Positions 27,291-35,092 of a DNA stretch of 41,378 nucleotides are shown here, piece after piece. The notes under the pieces are model-generated. The model had not been told where the DNA came from. It did not search any database and saw only the letters and a program-made list of their open reading frames with translations. The DNA is taken from the NCBI GenBank assembly GCA_028822535.1, contig JAPKDO010000002.1, positions 1 through 41,378 of the forward strand, given 5' to 3'. Within the stretch, counting starts at the first letter, position 1. The number at the start of each line of letters is the position of its first letter. The DNA comes from Acidimicrobiales bacterium. Its GTDB lineage: Bacteria > Actinomycetota > Acidimicrobiia > Acidimicrobiales > Salinilacustritrichaceae. The translations under genes were made by a program, and so were the position numbers.

Positions 27291-28118
27291 TCAGCAGCCG
27301 CCACCGCCGGTGGTGTTCGGGCGATCGGGGATGCTGGGGTCCACGACCTCGATGTGGACGTGAGGCGAGGACGGTTCGGCCGTGAACTCGTCGACCTGCG
27401 ATTCGAACGGCAGGACACGCGAGCGGAGTGCGACAGGCGTGACCCCGGCTTCGACCCGTTGGCCCGAGCTCACCTGGAGGCCGACGATGTGGAAGAGCTT
27501 GACCTCCCATCCGAGCCGGTCGTCGGGTTCGATCACGAGGTACTCGTCGATGTGATCGCAATAGAGCGTGTAGGTGCCGGCACGGATGACCGTTCCGGTC
27601 ACCGGGGAGCGAATCTGGGTGTCGGGCACGACGACGATGTCGGCGGCGGTCCGGTCGGCCGTTCCGCGAGAGCGGGTCGCGAGCGTGAGGGGCCGGGCGG
27701 CCGTGGACGCGGCGTCTTGCTGGCGGGCGCCGTCGTGTCCCGACTCGTGGAACCCGATTCGTTCGACCCCCGCAGCGGGATGGAGCAGGACCAGTTGCTC
27801 GACGACCGCGAACGGGGAGAAGGCGGTGTCGACGACGACGCGCTCGACGAAGGCACGGGTCGTCGTCGGGGCTTCCGTGGTCGTGGGCGCGGCGGTGGTC
27901 GTCGTCGTCGGGGCTTCCGTGGTCGTCGCGGGCGCGGTCGTCGTCGATGTCTCGGCCGTGGCGGACGGCGCAGCGGTCGTCTCCGCCGCCGTGGTCGTGG
28001 GCGCGTCCGAACTCCGTCCGACAGGCACGCTCGCATCGGCGCCGGCGCACGCTGCGGCGAGACAGGCCACGGCGACACCGGCCAGCACGCGACGTCCCCT
28101 TCCCAAGCGCTCCGGCAC
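27291..28118 (-). CDS. Putative lipoprotein with Thr-rich linker and M23-like (LytM/lipoyl-fold) domain, probably catalytically degenerate
   Basis: VLAGVAVACLAAACAG lipobox; TTTEAPTTTTTAAPTTTEAPTTT; IRSPVTGTVIRAG...SSPHVHIEVVDP; GTG 28118 preceded by TACGGT-N7 (alternative GTG 28124). Confidence 0.72.
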   Translation of the reverse strand: MPERLGRGRRVLAGVAVACLAAACAGADASVPVGRSSDAPTTTAAETTAAPSATAETSTTTAPATTTEAPTTTTTAAPTTTEAPTTTRAFVERVVVDTAFSPFAVVEQLVLLHPAAGVERIGFHESGHDGARQQDAASTAARPLTLATRSRGTADRTAADIVVVPDTQIRSPVTGTVIRAGTYTLYCDHIDEYLVIEPDDRLGWEVKLFHIVGLQVSSGQRVEAGVTPVALRSRVLPFESQVDEFTAEPSSPHVHIEVVDPSIPDRPNTTGGGGC

Positions 28119-28158
28119 GCCCACAACCGTACCGGCGCGCACGTCATAGGTTCGGGCC

Positions 28159-30324
28159 GTGCGAGCACTCACCACCACCGACGTCGCGCGCCGGCCGCTT
28201 CCGGGGACCGTCGTGCCGACGGCGATCCGGTTCTCGCCGGACGGCGCCACCCTCACGTTCCTCTCGGCCCCGTCCGGGAGCCTGCACCAGGAGTTGGTCG
28301 CGGTCGACGTCACGTCCGGCGAACGGCGCACGGTTCCCACCCCGGGCGCCGTGGTCGTCGAGGCCGAACTGCCGCTCGAGGAGAAGCTGCGGCGTGAGCG
28401 AGCGCGCGAGCTCGCCGTCGGCGTCACCCGCTACCAGTGGGCGTCGTCGGGCACACGGGTCCTCGTGCCGATGACCGATGGCCTGTGGGTGTTCGACGAC
28501 CTCGGCGGCGATGCCCGGTTGGTCGTCGCCGCCGGATCGTCCGGGCCACTCCTCGACGCTCGCCTGGACGACGACGGTTCGCACATCGGCTTCGTCCGTG
28601 ACGACGAGGTGCACGTGGCCGACGTCGTCGACGGAACCGTCGTGCCGGTCACCGCTGGCGCGCGTGGAACGGGTCGCACGAACGGCCTGGCCGAGTTCAT
28701 GGCGCAGGAAGAGATGGGCCGGCCCTACGGCTTCTGGTTCTCGCCGGACGCCGCGCTGATCGCGTTCTGCGAGGTCGACGAGACACACATCCCGACCTAC
28801 CGGATCATGCACCAAGGCAGCGACACCGTCGGTGTCGAGGCGCAGGAAGACCACGCCTACCCGTTCGCCGGAGCGGCCAACGCCGTCGTGCGGGTGGGGG
28901 TCGTGGCGTCGGACGGTTCGACCGCTTCGTCGCCGGTGTGGCTCGACCTCGACGCGACCGACATCGGCGAGGACCGCTACGTGGGTCGAGTCGATTGGTC
29001 GCCCGACGGACGCGTGGTGGTCCAACTCGAGAACCGCGAACAGACGCGACTCGATGTGGTCGCGTTCGATCCCGCCTCCGGTGCGGGCACGCTGGTCCTG
29101 CGCGAGACCTCGGAGCTGTGGATCAACCTCCACGACCATCTCCGATTCTTGGCCGACGGGACGTTCGCGTGGGCGACCGAGCGGGATGGGTTCCGGAACC
29201 TCGAACTCCGCGCCCCCGACGGCTCGCTGATCCGGCCGCTGACGACGGGCGCCGATGTCGTGACGGCGGTCGTGGCGGTCGACGAGGAGTCCGTCTGGTT
29301 CACCAGCACCGGCCCCACCGCGCTCGAACGCCACCTCCACCGAGTGCCCCTCGACGGGTCGGCGCCGCCGGTACGGATCACCGAGACCGTCGGTGTCCAC
29401 GCCTCCGTGGTGCACACGGGAACCGGGCACCGGATCGACACGTGTTCATCACCCGACGCGCCCCCGACCGTCACGCTCGTTCGCGACGACGGCACGACGA
29501 TCCTCGTGCACGACGCCTCCGACGACGAGCGTGTCGCCGAACTGGGGCTCGTTCCTCCCACCGAGCGGACCGTCACCGCCGACGACGGCACTGTCCTCCA
29601 CGCCGCCGTCCACCTCCCCGACGGGCCGGGTCCTCACCCGACGATCGTGTCCGTCTACGGCGGACCGCACGCCCAGGTGCTGACGCGATCGTGGGCGCCG
29701 ACCGTCGCCCTCCGCGCCCAGTTCCTCCGTCAGCAGGGGTTCTGCGTCGCCGTGGTCGACAACCGTGGCTCGACGGACCGCGGGCTGGCCTTCGAGGGTG
29801 CCCTCCACCCTCGGATGGGCACGGTGGAGGTCGACGATCAGGTCGCGCTCGTGCGATCGCTCGTCGCCGACGGCATCGCCGACCCGGACCGGGTCGGGAT
29901 CTACGGCTGGAGCTACGGCGGCTACATGAGCGCCATGTGCCTCGCCCGCCGTCCCGACGTGTTCGCCGCAGCCTGCGCCGGCGCGCCCGTCACCGACTGG
30001 GACGGCTACGACACGCACTACACCGAGCGCTACATGGGTACGCCGTCCTCCAACCCCGACGGCTATCGGGACGCATCGGTGATGACCCACGTGGCCGGCC
30101 TGCGCGACCGACGCCTGCTGTTGATCCACGGCCTCATCGACGAGAACGTGCACTTCCGCCACACGGCTCGCCTCCTCAACGCGTTGATCGCCGAGGGCAT
30201 CGACCACGAACTCTTCCTCTTCCCCGACGAGCGTCACGTTCCGCGGTCGGAGACCGACCGGGCGTTCATGGAGGACCGCATCGTCGCCTTCTTCCGCGAC
30301 GCGCTCGACCACCCTCCGGGCTGA
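28159..30324 (+). CDS. S9-family prolyl oligopeptidase / dipeptidyl-peptidase IV-like
   Basis: N-terminal DPP4-like propeller; C-term GIYGWSYGGYMSAMCLARRPDVFAAACAGAPVTDW, LIHGLIDENVHFRHT; TAGGTT-N6-GTG. Confidence 0.94.
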   Translation: MRALTTTDVARRPLPGTVVPTAIRFSPDGATLTFLSAPSGSLHQELVAVDVTSGERRTVPTPGAVVVEAELPLEEKLRRERARELAVGVTRYQWASSGTRVLVPMTDGLWVFDDLGGDARLVVAAGSSGPLLDARLDDDGSHIGFVRDDEVHVADVVDGTVVPVTAGARGTGRTNGLAEFMAQEEMGRPYGFWFSPDAALIAFCEVDETHIPTYRIMHQGSDTVGVEAQEDHAYPFAGAANAVVRVGVVASDGSTASSPVWLDLDATDIGEDRYVGRVDWSPDGRVVVQLENREQTRLDVVAFDPASGAGTLVLRETSELWINLHDHLRFLADGTFAWATERDGFRNLELRAPDGSLIRPLTTGADVVTAVVAVDEESVWFTSTGPTALERHLHRVPLDGSAPPVRITETVGVHASVVHTGTGHRIDTCSSPDAPPTVTLVRDDGTTILVHDASDDERVAELGLVPPTERTVTADDGTVLHAAVHLPDGPGPHPTIVSVYGGPHAQVLTRSWAPTVALRAQFLRQQGFCVAVVDNRGSTDRGLAFEGALHPRMGTVEVDDQVALVRSLVADGIADPDRVGIYGWSYGGYMSAMCLARRPDVFAAACAGAPVTDWDGYDTHYTERYMGTPSSNPDGYRDASVMTHVAGLRDRRLLLIHGLIDENVHFRHTARLLNALIAEGIDHELFLFPDERHVPRSETDRAFMEDRIVAFFRDALDHPPG

Positions 30325-30352
30325 CCCCGACCCCCTCCCCCGAGGAACCGGC

Positions 30353-31222
30353 TCAGGTGAAGAGATCGAGCTGCGGGTCGATGGGGAGCGGTTCCGGCAA
30401 CGGATCGAGATCCGGGACGCGAGCCCGGACCTCGGCGTGGAAACGCCGGGCGAGCAGGGGTGCGTCGAGGTTGTCGGGTGTGTGCAGGAAGACGATCGGC
30501 TCGAGACCGTCGTCGAGCCAGCGCACGACGTGGTCGATCCAGGGCGCCCAGAACTCGGGGTTCGCGGCCAGGTCGGTCTGTCCGATGAACCGCACGACCG
30601 GTTGCGTTGCCGTCGCCACCGGCCGGATCTTCAGACGGGGCTTTCGTTCGAATGCCTCGATCTCGGCCGGCGTCTCGCGCGGCCCGGCGAACACGGCGCG
30701 GGTGTCGATGATGATGCGGTCGAAGCCCAGGTCGCGCAGCAGGCCGTCGAGCGCGGGTTCGCCCACGCCCTCGGCGGCGAAGCCGGGATGTCGGGGTTCG
30801 ACGCCCCACGCGAAGTCGCTCGGAAGCGCCCGGAGAAACGACTCGAGGACCTCGAACTCATCGGGCCCGAACGAAGGCGGGAGCTGGACCGAGATGGGTC
30901 CCAGTCGATCGCCGAGCGGCGCCATGCGATCGCAGAACTCGCGCACCGATGGACCGACGTCCCGCAATCGACGATCGTGGGTGACGGCTCGCGGCAGCTT
31001 GCACACGAAGCGGAAGTCGGCCGGCGCCTGGTCGGCCCAGCGCTCGACCGACGATGCCGGCGGAACGGCGTAGAACGTCGTGTTTCCCTCGACCGCGGTG
31101 CAGAGTCGGGCGTAGGCCGTCAGCTCTTCGCCGGTCGGAAGTGACGTGGGCAACGTCCGGCCGATCCAGTCGCGATTCGCCCACATGGCGCATCCCACGC
31201 GAAGCACCCGTCCCGCAGCCAC
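30353..31222 (-). CDS. DUF72-family protein (YecE-like)
   Basis: VGCAMWANRDWIG, YARLCTAVEGNTTFYAVPPASSVERWADQAPADFRFVCKLPRAVTHD. Confidence 0.9.
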   Translation of the reverse strand: MAAGRVLRVGCAMWANRDWIGRTLPTSLPTGEELTAYARLCTAVEGNTTFYAVPPASSVERWADQAPADFRFVCKLPRAVTHDRRLRDVGPSVREFCDRMAPLGDRLGPISVQLPPSFGPDEFEVLESFLRALPSDFAWGVEPRHPGFAAEGVGEPALDGLLRDLGFDRIIIDTRAVFAGPRETPAEIEAFERKPRLKIRPVATATQPVVRFIGQTDLAANPEFWAPWIDHVVRWLDDGLEPIVFLHTPDNLDAPLLARRFHAEVRARVPDLDPLPEPLPIDPQLDLFT

Positions 31223-31238
31223 GGGGAGAATTCTTGCT

Positions 31239-31254
31239 GATAACGTTCGTTATC
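31239..31254. promoter_or_regulatory. Palindromic putative operator GATAACG-TT-CGTTATC upstream of the P450 gene
   Basis: Perfect 7-bp arms, ends 2 bp before the P450 ATG, lies in the divergent gap with the DUF72 gene. Confidence 0.6.
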
Positions 31255-31256
31255 TC

Positions 31257-32537
31257 ATGACCGACACCGTTGACGCCACGTCGTCGGATGCCGCCCCCGA
31301 GACGGGACGACCTCCCGTCGAGGACTGGGCCACCGACTTCGATCACACCCATCCCGACTACGCCGCCGCCGCTCCCGAGATCTGGGACGACCTGCGCGAG
31401 CGCTGCCCGGTCGCCCACTCCGACCGCTTCGGCGGCACCTGGCTCCCCACGCGCCACGAGGACGTCGCGGCCATCGCCAACGACACCGAGCACTTCTCGA
31501 GCCAGGGCGTCATCGTCACCGATTGGCGGCCCTTCATCCCGAAGCCGCAGGGGTACGCCCCGCCGATCACGTCGGATCCGCCGTTCCACGGCAAGGCACG
31601 GCGACTGCTCCTACCCCCGTTCGCCCCGAAGGCGATCACGGCCTACGAGCCCCGCACCCGAGCGCACTGTCGCTCGTTGCTCGACGAGATCGAGGCGGGT
31701 CTCGACGCTGGCGACGACGTCGTCGACGCGGCCATCGCCTACACGCAGCACATCCCGGTCCACGCCATCGCGGCGATGCTCGGACTGCCAGAGACCGACG
31801 GCGACAAGTTCCGCGGCTTCATCCATCGCATCATCGAGGCGCCCGGGCAGTCGCCACCCGTCGACCCCAGTGAGACCCTCGAGCACTACCTCACCACGGC
31901 GATCGAATCCCGCCGCGCCGCCAAGGCGGCCGGCGAGTCGGGAGACGACCTGATCTCGTTCCTCCTCGACGAGGAGATGGACGACGAACCGCTGTCGACC
32001 GAGCACATCCGCGGGACGATCGCGCTGCTCATCATCGCCGGCATCGACACCACCTGGTCGGCGATCGGCGCCTCGATCTGGCTCCTCGCCCAGCATCCCG
32101 ACGACCGTGCGCGCTGGCGGGACGATCCGTCGGTGCGCACGTTCGCGATCGAGGAGTTCCTCCGGTTCTACGGGCCGGTCACGATGGCTCGTCTCGTCGC
32201 CGAGGACACCGAGATCGGCGGCTGTCCGGTCAAGACCGACGACTGGGTGCTGCTCCCCTTCCCGTCGGCGAACCGCGACCCGGAGATGTTCGACCGCGCC
32301 GACGAGTTCGTGATCGACCGGGCCCGCAACCGCCACTCCGCCTTCGGCCTCGGCATCCATCGCTGCCTCGGTTCCAACCTCGCCCGCATGGAACTGACGG
32401 TCGCCGTCGAGGAGTGGATGGATCGCTTCGGCGACTTCGAACTGGCCGACGCCGACGCGGTGCGCTGGTCGACCGGCCAGGTCCGGGGACCCCGCAACCT
32501 GCCGATCCGCATCAACCGCGGGGACGTCCGAGGCTGA
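31257..32537 (+). CDS. Cytochrome P450
   Basis: IAGIDTTWSAIGASIWLLAQHPDDRARW; EEFLRFYGP; heme motif FGLGIHRCLGSNLAR; start MTDTVDATSSD. Confidence 0.95.
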   Translation: MTDTVDATSSDAAPETGRPPVEDWATDFDHTHPDYAAAAPEIWDDLRERCPVAHSDRFGGTWLPTRHEDVAAIANDTEHFSSQGVIVTDWRPFIPKPQGYAPPITSDPPFHGKARRLLLPPFAPKAITAYEPRTRAHCRSLLDEIEAGLDAGDDVVDAAIAYTQHIPVHAIAAMLGLPETDGDKFRGFIHRIIEAPGQSPPVDPSETLEHYLTTAIESRRAAKAAGESGDDLISFLLDEEMDDEPLSTEHIRGTIALLIIAGIDTTWSAIGASIWLLAQHPDDRARWRDDPSVRTFAIEEFLRFYGPVTMARLVAEDTEIGGCPVKTDDWVLLPFPSANRDPEMFDRADEFVIDRARNRHSAFGLGIHRCLGSNLARMELTVAVEEWMDRFGDFELADADAVRWSTGQVRGPRNLPIRINRGDVRG

Positions 32538-32561
32538 TCCTCGACGCCGACGACGGGATCT

Positions 32562-32601
32562 GTCGTGGATCCGTGCCCTACGTCGGGCGCTGATCCACGA
32601 C
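32562..32601. terminator. Bidirectional stem-loop terminator between convergent genes
   Basis: gtcgtggatc / gatccacgac 10-bp perfect arms with inner gccc/gggc stem, between the P450 stop and the AHSA1-like stop. Confidence 0.6.
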
Positions 32602-32617
32602 GTTTCGGCCTGTTGGG

Positions 32618-33100
32618 TCAGGCTGCGAGGCGCTTCTCCAACGAGTCGAAGGCCATGTTCCACCCCTGAGCGCCGGGCGAATCGGCAGGGATGCCGACGT
32701 GACGCATCACCATGTGCGTCCGGCCGTCGACGTCGGCGAGGTCGACGTGCACCTCGGTCGTCGTCGGGTGTCCGTCGGGCATGCCTGCCTCGGCAGCCGA
32801 CAGGATCCGTCCGTCGGCGTCGGCCATCGACTCGGTGTAGACGAGATGGTGCGGTGCCTCGATCTCGACGAACTCGCCCGCGAACCACATCTGCATCGTC
32901 CCGTCGGGCGTCGACATCTCCATGCAGACCAACCGGCCACCACCGACCCGGAGGTCCATCGTCGAGACCGGGATGGACGCGCCGGCCGGGCCGTACCACT
33001 GGGCGAACGCATCGGGATCGGTCCACATCCGCCAGACCACGTCGACGGGTGCATCGAACGTCCGCTCGATCTCCACTGCCTGTGTCGTGTCGTCGCTCAT
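32618..33100 (-). CDS. SRPBCC/AHSA1 (START-like) domain protein
   Basis: VEIERTFDAPVDVVWRMWTDPDAFAQWYGPAGASIPVSTMDLRVGGGRLVCME; ATGA overlap with the ArsR gene. Confidence 0.92.
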   Translation of the reverse strand: MSDDTTQAVEIERTFDAPVDVVWRMWTDPDAFAQWYGPAGASIPVSTMDLRVGGGRLVCMEMSTPDGTMQMWFAGEFVEIEAPHHLVYTESMADADGRILSAAEAGMPDGHPTTTEVHVDLADVDGRTHMVMRHVGIPADSPGAQGWNMAFDSLEKRLAA

Positions 33101-33477
33101 CGGTCGTCTCCTGGGTCCCGGTGCGGGGCGTCGTCTTCGGTTGGTGCGAGTTGGTCGAGGGCCGAGTCCATGCGGTCGAAACGCTCGTCCCAGATCTCGC
33201 GGTACTGGTCGGCCCACGACGCCACCGCACGGAGCGGTCCGACGTCGAGCGCGCACGGACGGAACTGCTGGCGTCGACCCCGCGTGACGAGGCCGGCGCG
33301 TTCGAGCACCTTGAGATGCTTCGAGATCGACGGCAGGGCAACGTCGAACGGCTCGGCCAACTCGTTGACCGTGGCCTCCCCCTCGGCGAGACGGGAGAGC
33401 ATGCGGCGACGGGTCGAGTTGGCGAGCGCAGCGAAGACCTCGTCCAGTCGTTCGTCCTCGGCGATCGCCGTGGCCAT
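33097..33477 (-). CDS. ArsR-family transcriptional regulator
   Basis: VFAALANSTRRRMLSRLAEGEATVNELAEPFDVALPSISKHLKVLERAGLVTRGRRQQFRPC; alternative GTG at 33486. Confidence 0.92.
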   Translation of the reverse strand: MATAIAEDERLDEVFAALANSTRRRMLSRLAEGEATVNELAEPFDVALPSISKHLKVLERAGLVTRGRRQQFRPCALDVGPLRAVASWADQYREIWDERFDRMDSALDQLAPTEDDAPHRDPGDDR

Positions 33478-33584
33478 TGCTCGCACTTTCCGTCGCGGTT
33501 AATTACCCACTTCGGAAACTACGACAGGATGCGCCACTCGTCAACCGAGCCGAACTCCACAGACGTCGCGTCGGAGTCGTCGGC

Positions 33585-33848
33585 TCAGACGACGGAGCCG
33601 GCGAAGTCGGTGCTGTCGATCTCGATGAAGATGCACTCGCCCGGACAGAGATCGGCCGATGCGACAACCTCGTTCTGGAAGTCGGGCGCCACCGGGACCA
33701 TCGACCGAGCCCCACCGGGGTCGTTGCCGATGTCCATGCCGTCGCGCACATAGGCGATCCCGTCCTCGAGGATCACGAAGATCTCGGGGCAGTGATCGGT
33801 GCACAGGCCATCGCCCGTGCACAGGTCCTGGTCGATCCAGACGTGCAC
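33585..33848 (-). CDS. Small ferredoxin (P450-type, Fe-S)
   Basis: VWIDQDLCTGDGLCTDHCPEIFVI...ADLCPGECIFIE; GTG start. Confidence 0.9.
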   Translation of the reverse strand: MHVWIDQDLCTGDGLCTDHCPEIFVILEDGIAYVRDGMDIGNDPGGARSMVPVAPDFQNEVVASADLCPGECIFIEIDSTDFAGSVV

Positions 33849-33922
33849 GCCCCCAGCCTGGCTGCCGTGAGGGTGCCTTGTGAAGTCACGCGGACGTACG
33901 CTCGGGACATGCGGGGCGTCCG

Positions 33923-34591
33923 GTGATCCATCCCAAGGAGATGGCAACCGTCTGGGTGATCCGCGGCGGTGAGCGGAACCGCCTCGTCCCGACGTTCCTG
34001 CGCGATGGGAGCATCGGTGTCGGGTATCCGACGATCGGGGACGGTCGATCGGTCGACCGTGCCAAGGCGCTACGCCTCCTCACGACCGACGACGAGGCAG
34101 CGGCACCCGAGGCCGCCGCCGCCATGTTCTTGAGCTTCGTCCGCCGGGTCGAGATCGGCGACATCGTCCTCATGCCCGACCCGCAGGAGTCTGGGATGGC
34201 GTGCGGGGTCGTGACCGGTGACTACGAGTATCGGGATCAGGTCCCGCTCGACCAGTACCGGCACCGACGTGCGGTCGACTGGCGACGACGCCTGCCGTAC
34301 CACCTCCTCCCCGAACGGCTGGAGAACGTCCCGCGGCAACGACAGACGTTGAACGACGTGGCCGACGGAAAGCTCCGCGACCTCGCCAAGCAGTGCTGCG
34401 CCGGCGACGTCGGCGACGACCCCTTCGTGCGGAAGTCGCCACCCGTGCGCTCGTCGTCGGGCCCGCGCGCGCGGCGACCACCCAAGCCGCCGAAGGCCAC
34501 CGTGCCGGAGCGCCGTTGCATGAGTTGCTTCGTGTCCAAGCCCGAAGAACTCTTCGAGGACGGCGGCGACTGGTGTCGAGACTGCCGATGA
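33923..34591 (+). CDS. PUA/EVE-like (Mrr N-terminal-like) domain protein with C-terminal CxxC zinc ribbon
   Basis: VWVIRGGERNRLVPTFLRDGSIGVGYPTIGD...VEIGDIVLMPDPQESGMACGVVTGDYEYRDQVPLDQYRHRRAVDW; tail RRCMSCFVSKPEELFEDGGDWCRDCR. Confidence 0.65.
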   Translation: MIHPKEMATVWVIRGGERNRLVPTFLRDGSIGVGYPTIGDGRSVDRAKALRLLTTDDEAAAPEAAAAMFLSFVRRVEIGDIVLMPDPQESGMACGVVTGDYEYRDQVPLDQYRHRRAVDWRRRLPYHLLPERLENVPRQRQTLNDVADGKLRDLAKQCCAGDVGDDPFVRKSPPVRSSSGPRARRPPKPPKATVPERRCMSCFVSKPEELFEDGGDWCRDCR

Positions 34592-35085
34592 ACGAGATGC
34601 GGAGCCGCTCGGTCGCAACGCTCATCGGCACGATCTTCGCCGTCTGCGTGGCGCTCACGATCCCGACCAACACGGCGACGGCCCAGGAGGACCCCCCACC
34701 CACGGACGAGCCGACGACGGCGCCCAGCAGCACCGACCCGCCGCCCGACCCGACCACGACGGCACCGTCGACCACCGTCGCCGAGACCACGACCACGGCG
34801 GAATCCACCACGACCACGGCGGCGCCCACCTCCGCTCCAGCGCCGACCGTGATCACGAGTTCGACGACCCAGCCCCCCTCCACCACGACGACGCGGCGGC
34901 CGACGACCACCACGGCGCCACCGACGGTGCCCCCGCTGCCCTCGACCACGACGATCGACGTGCGCGCCGGGGCATTGCTCGACCAGGACACACCGGACCT
35001 CGGCGGTGTGGTCACCGTGTGGATCCTGGGGATCGTCGGGACGCTCGGGATCCTGGGCTACTCGTGGTGGACGAGCCGGCCGTGA
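34588..35085 (+). CDS. Secreted/membrane Thr-Pro-rich protein with N-terminal signal and C-terminal TM helix
   Basis: Signal TLIGTIFAVCVALTIPTNTATA; TTTTAESTTTTAAPT...TTTTRRPTTTTAPPT; VVTVWILGIVGTLGILGYSWW; ATGA overlap with upstream gene. Confidence 0.75.
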   Translation: MNEMRSRSVATLIGTIFAVCVALTIPTNTATAQEDPPPTDEPTTAPSSTDPPPDPTTTAPSTTVAETTTTAESTTTTAAPTSAPAPTVITSSTTQPPSTTTTRRPTTTTAPPTVPPLPSTTTIDVRAGALLDQDTPDLGGVVTVWILGIVGTLGILGYSWWTSRP

Positions 35086-35092
35086 CCGGGCG

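Noticed and set aside
27862-27926. 23-bp repeated sequence (two copies 42 bp apart)
   Set aside because: Explained by Thr/Glu/Ala-Pro repeats within the lipoprotein linker
33500-33520. TTAATTA-type AT-rich box upstream of the ArsR gene
   Set aside because: Probably just the promoter or an ArsR self-operator; only an imperfect palindrome
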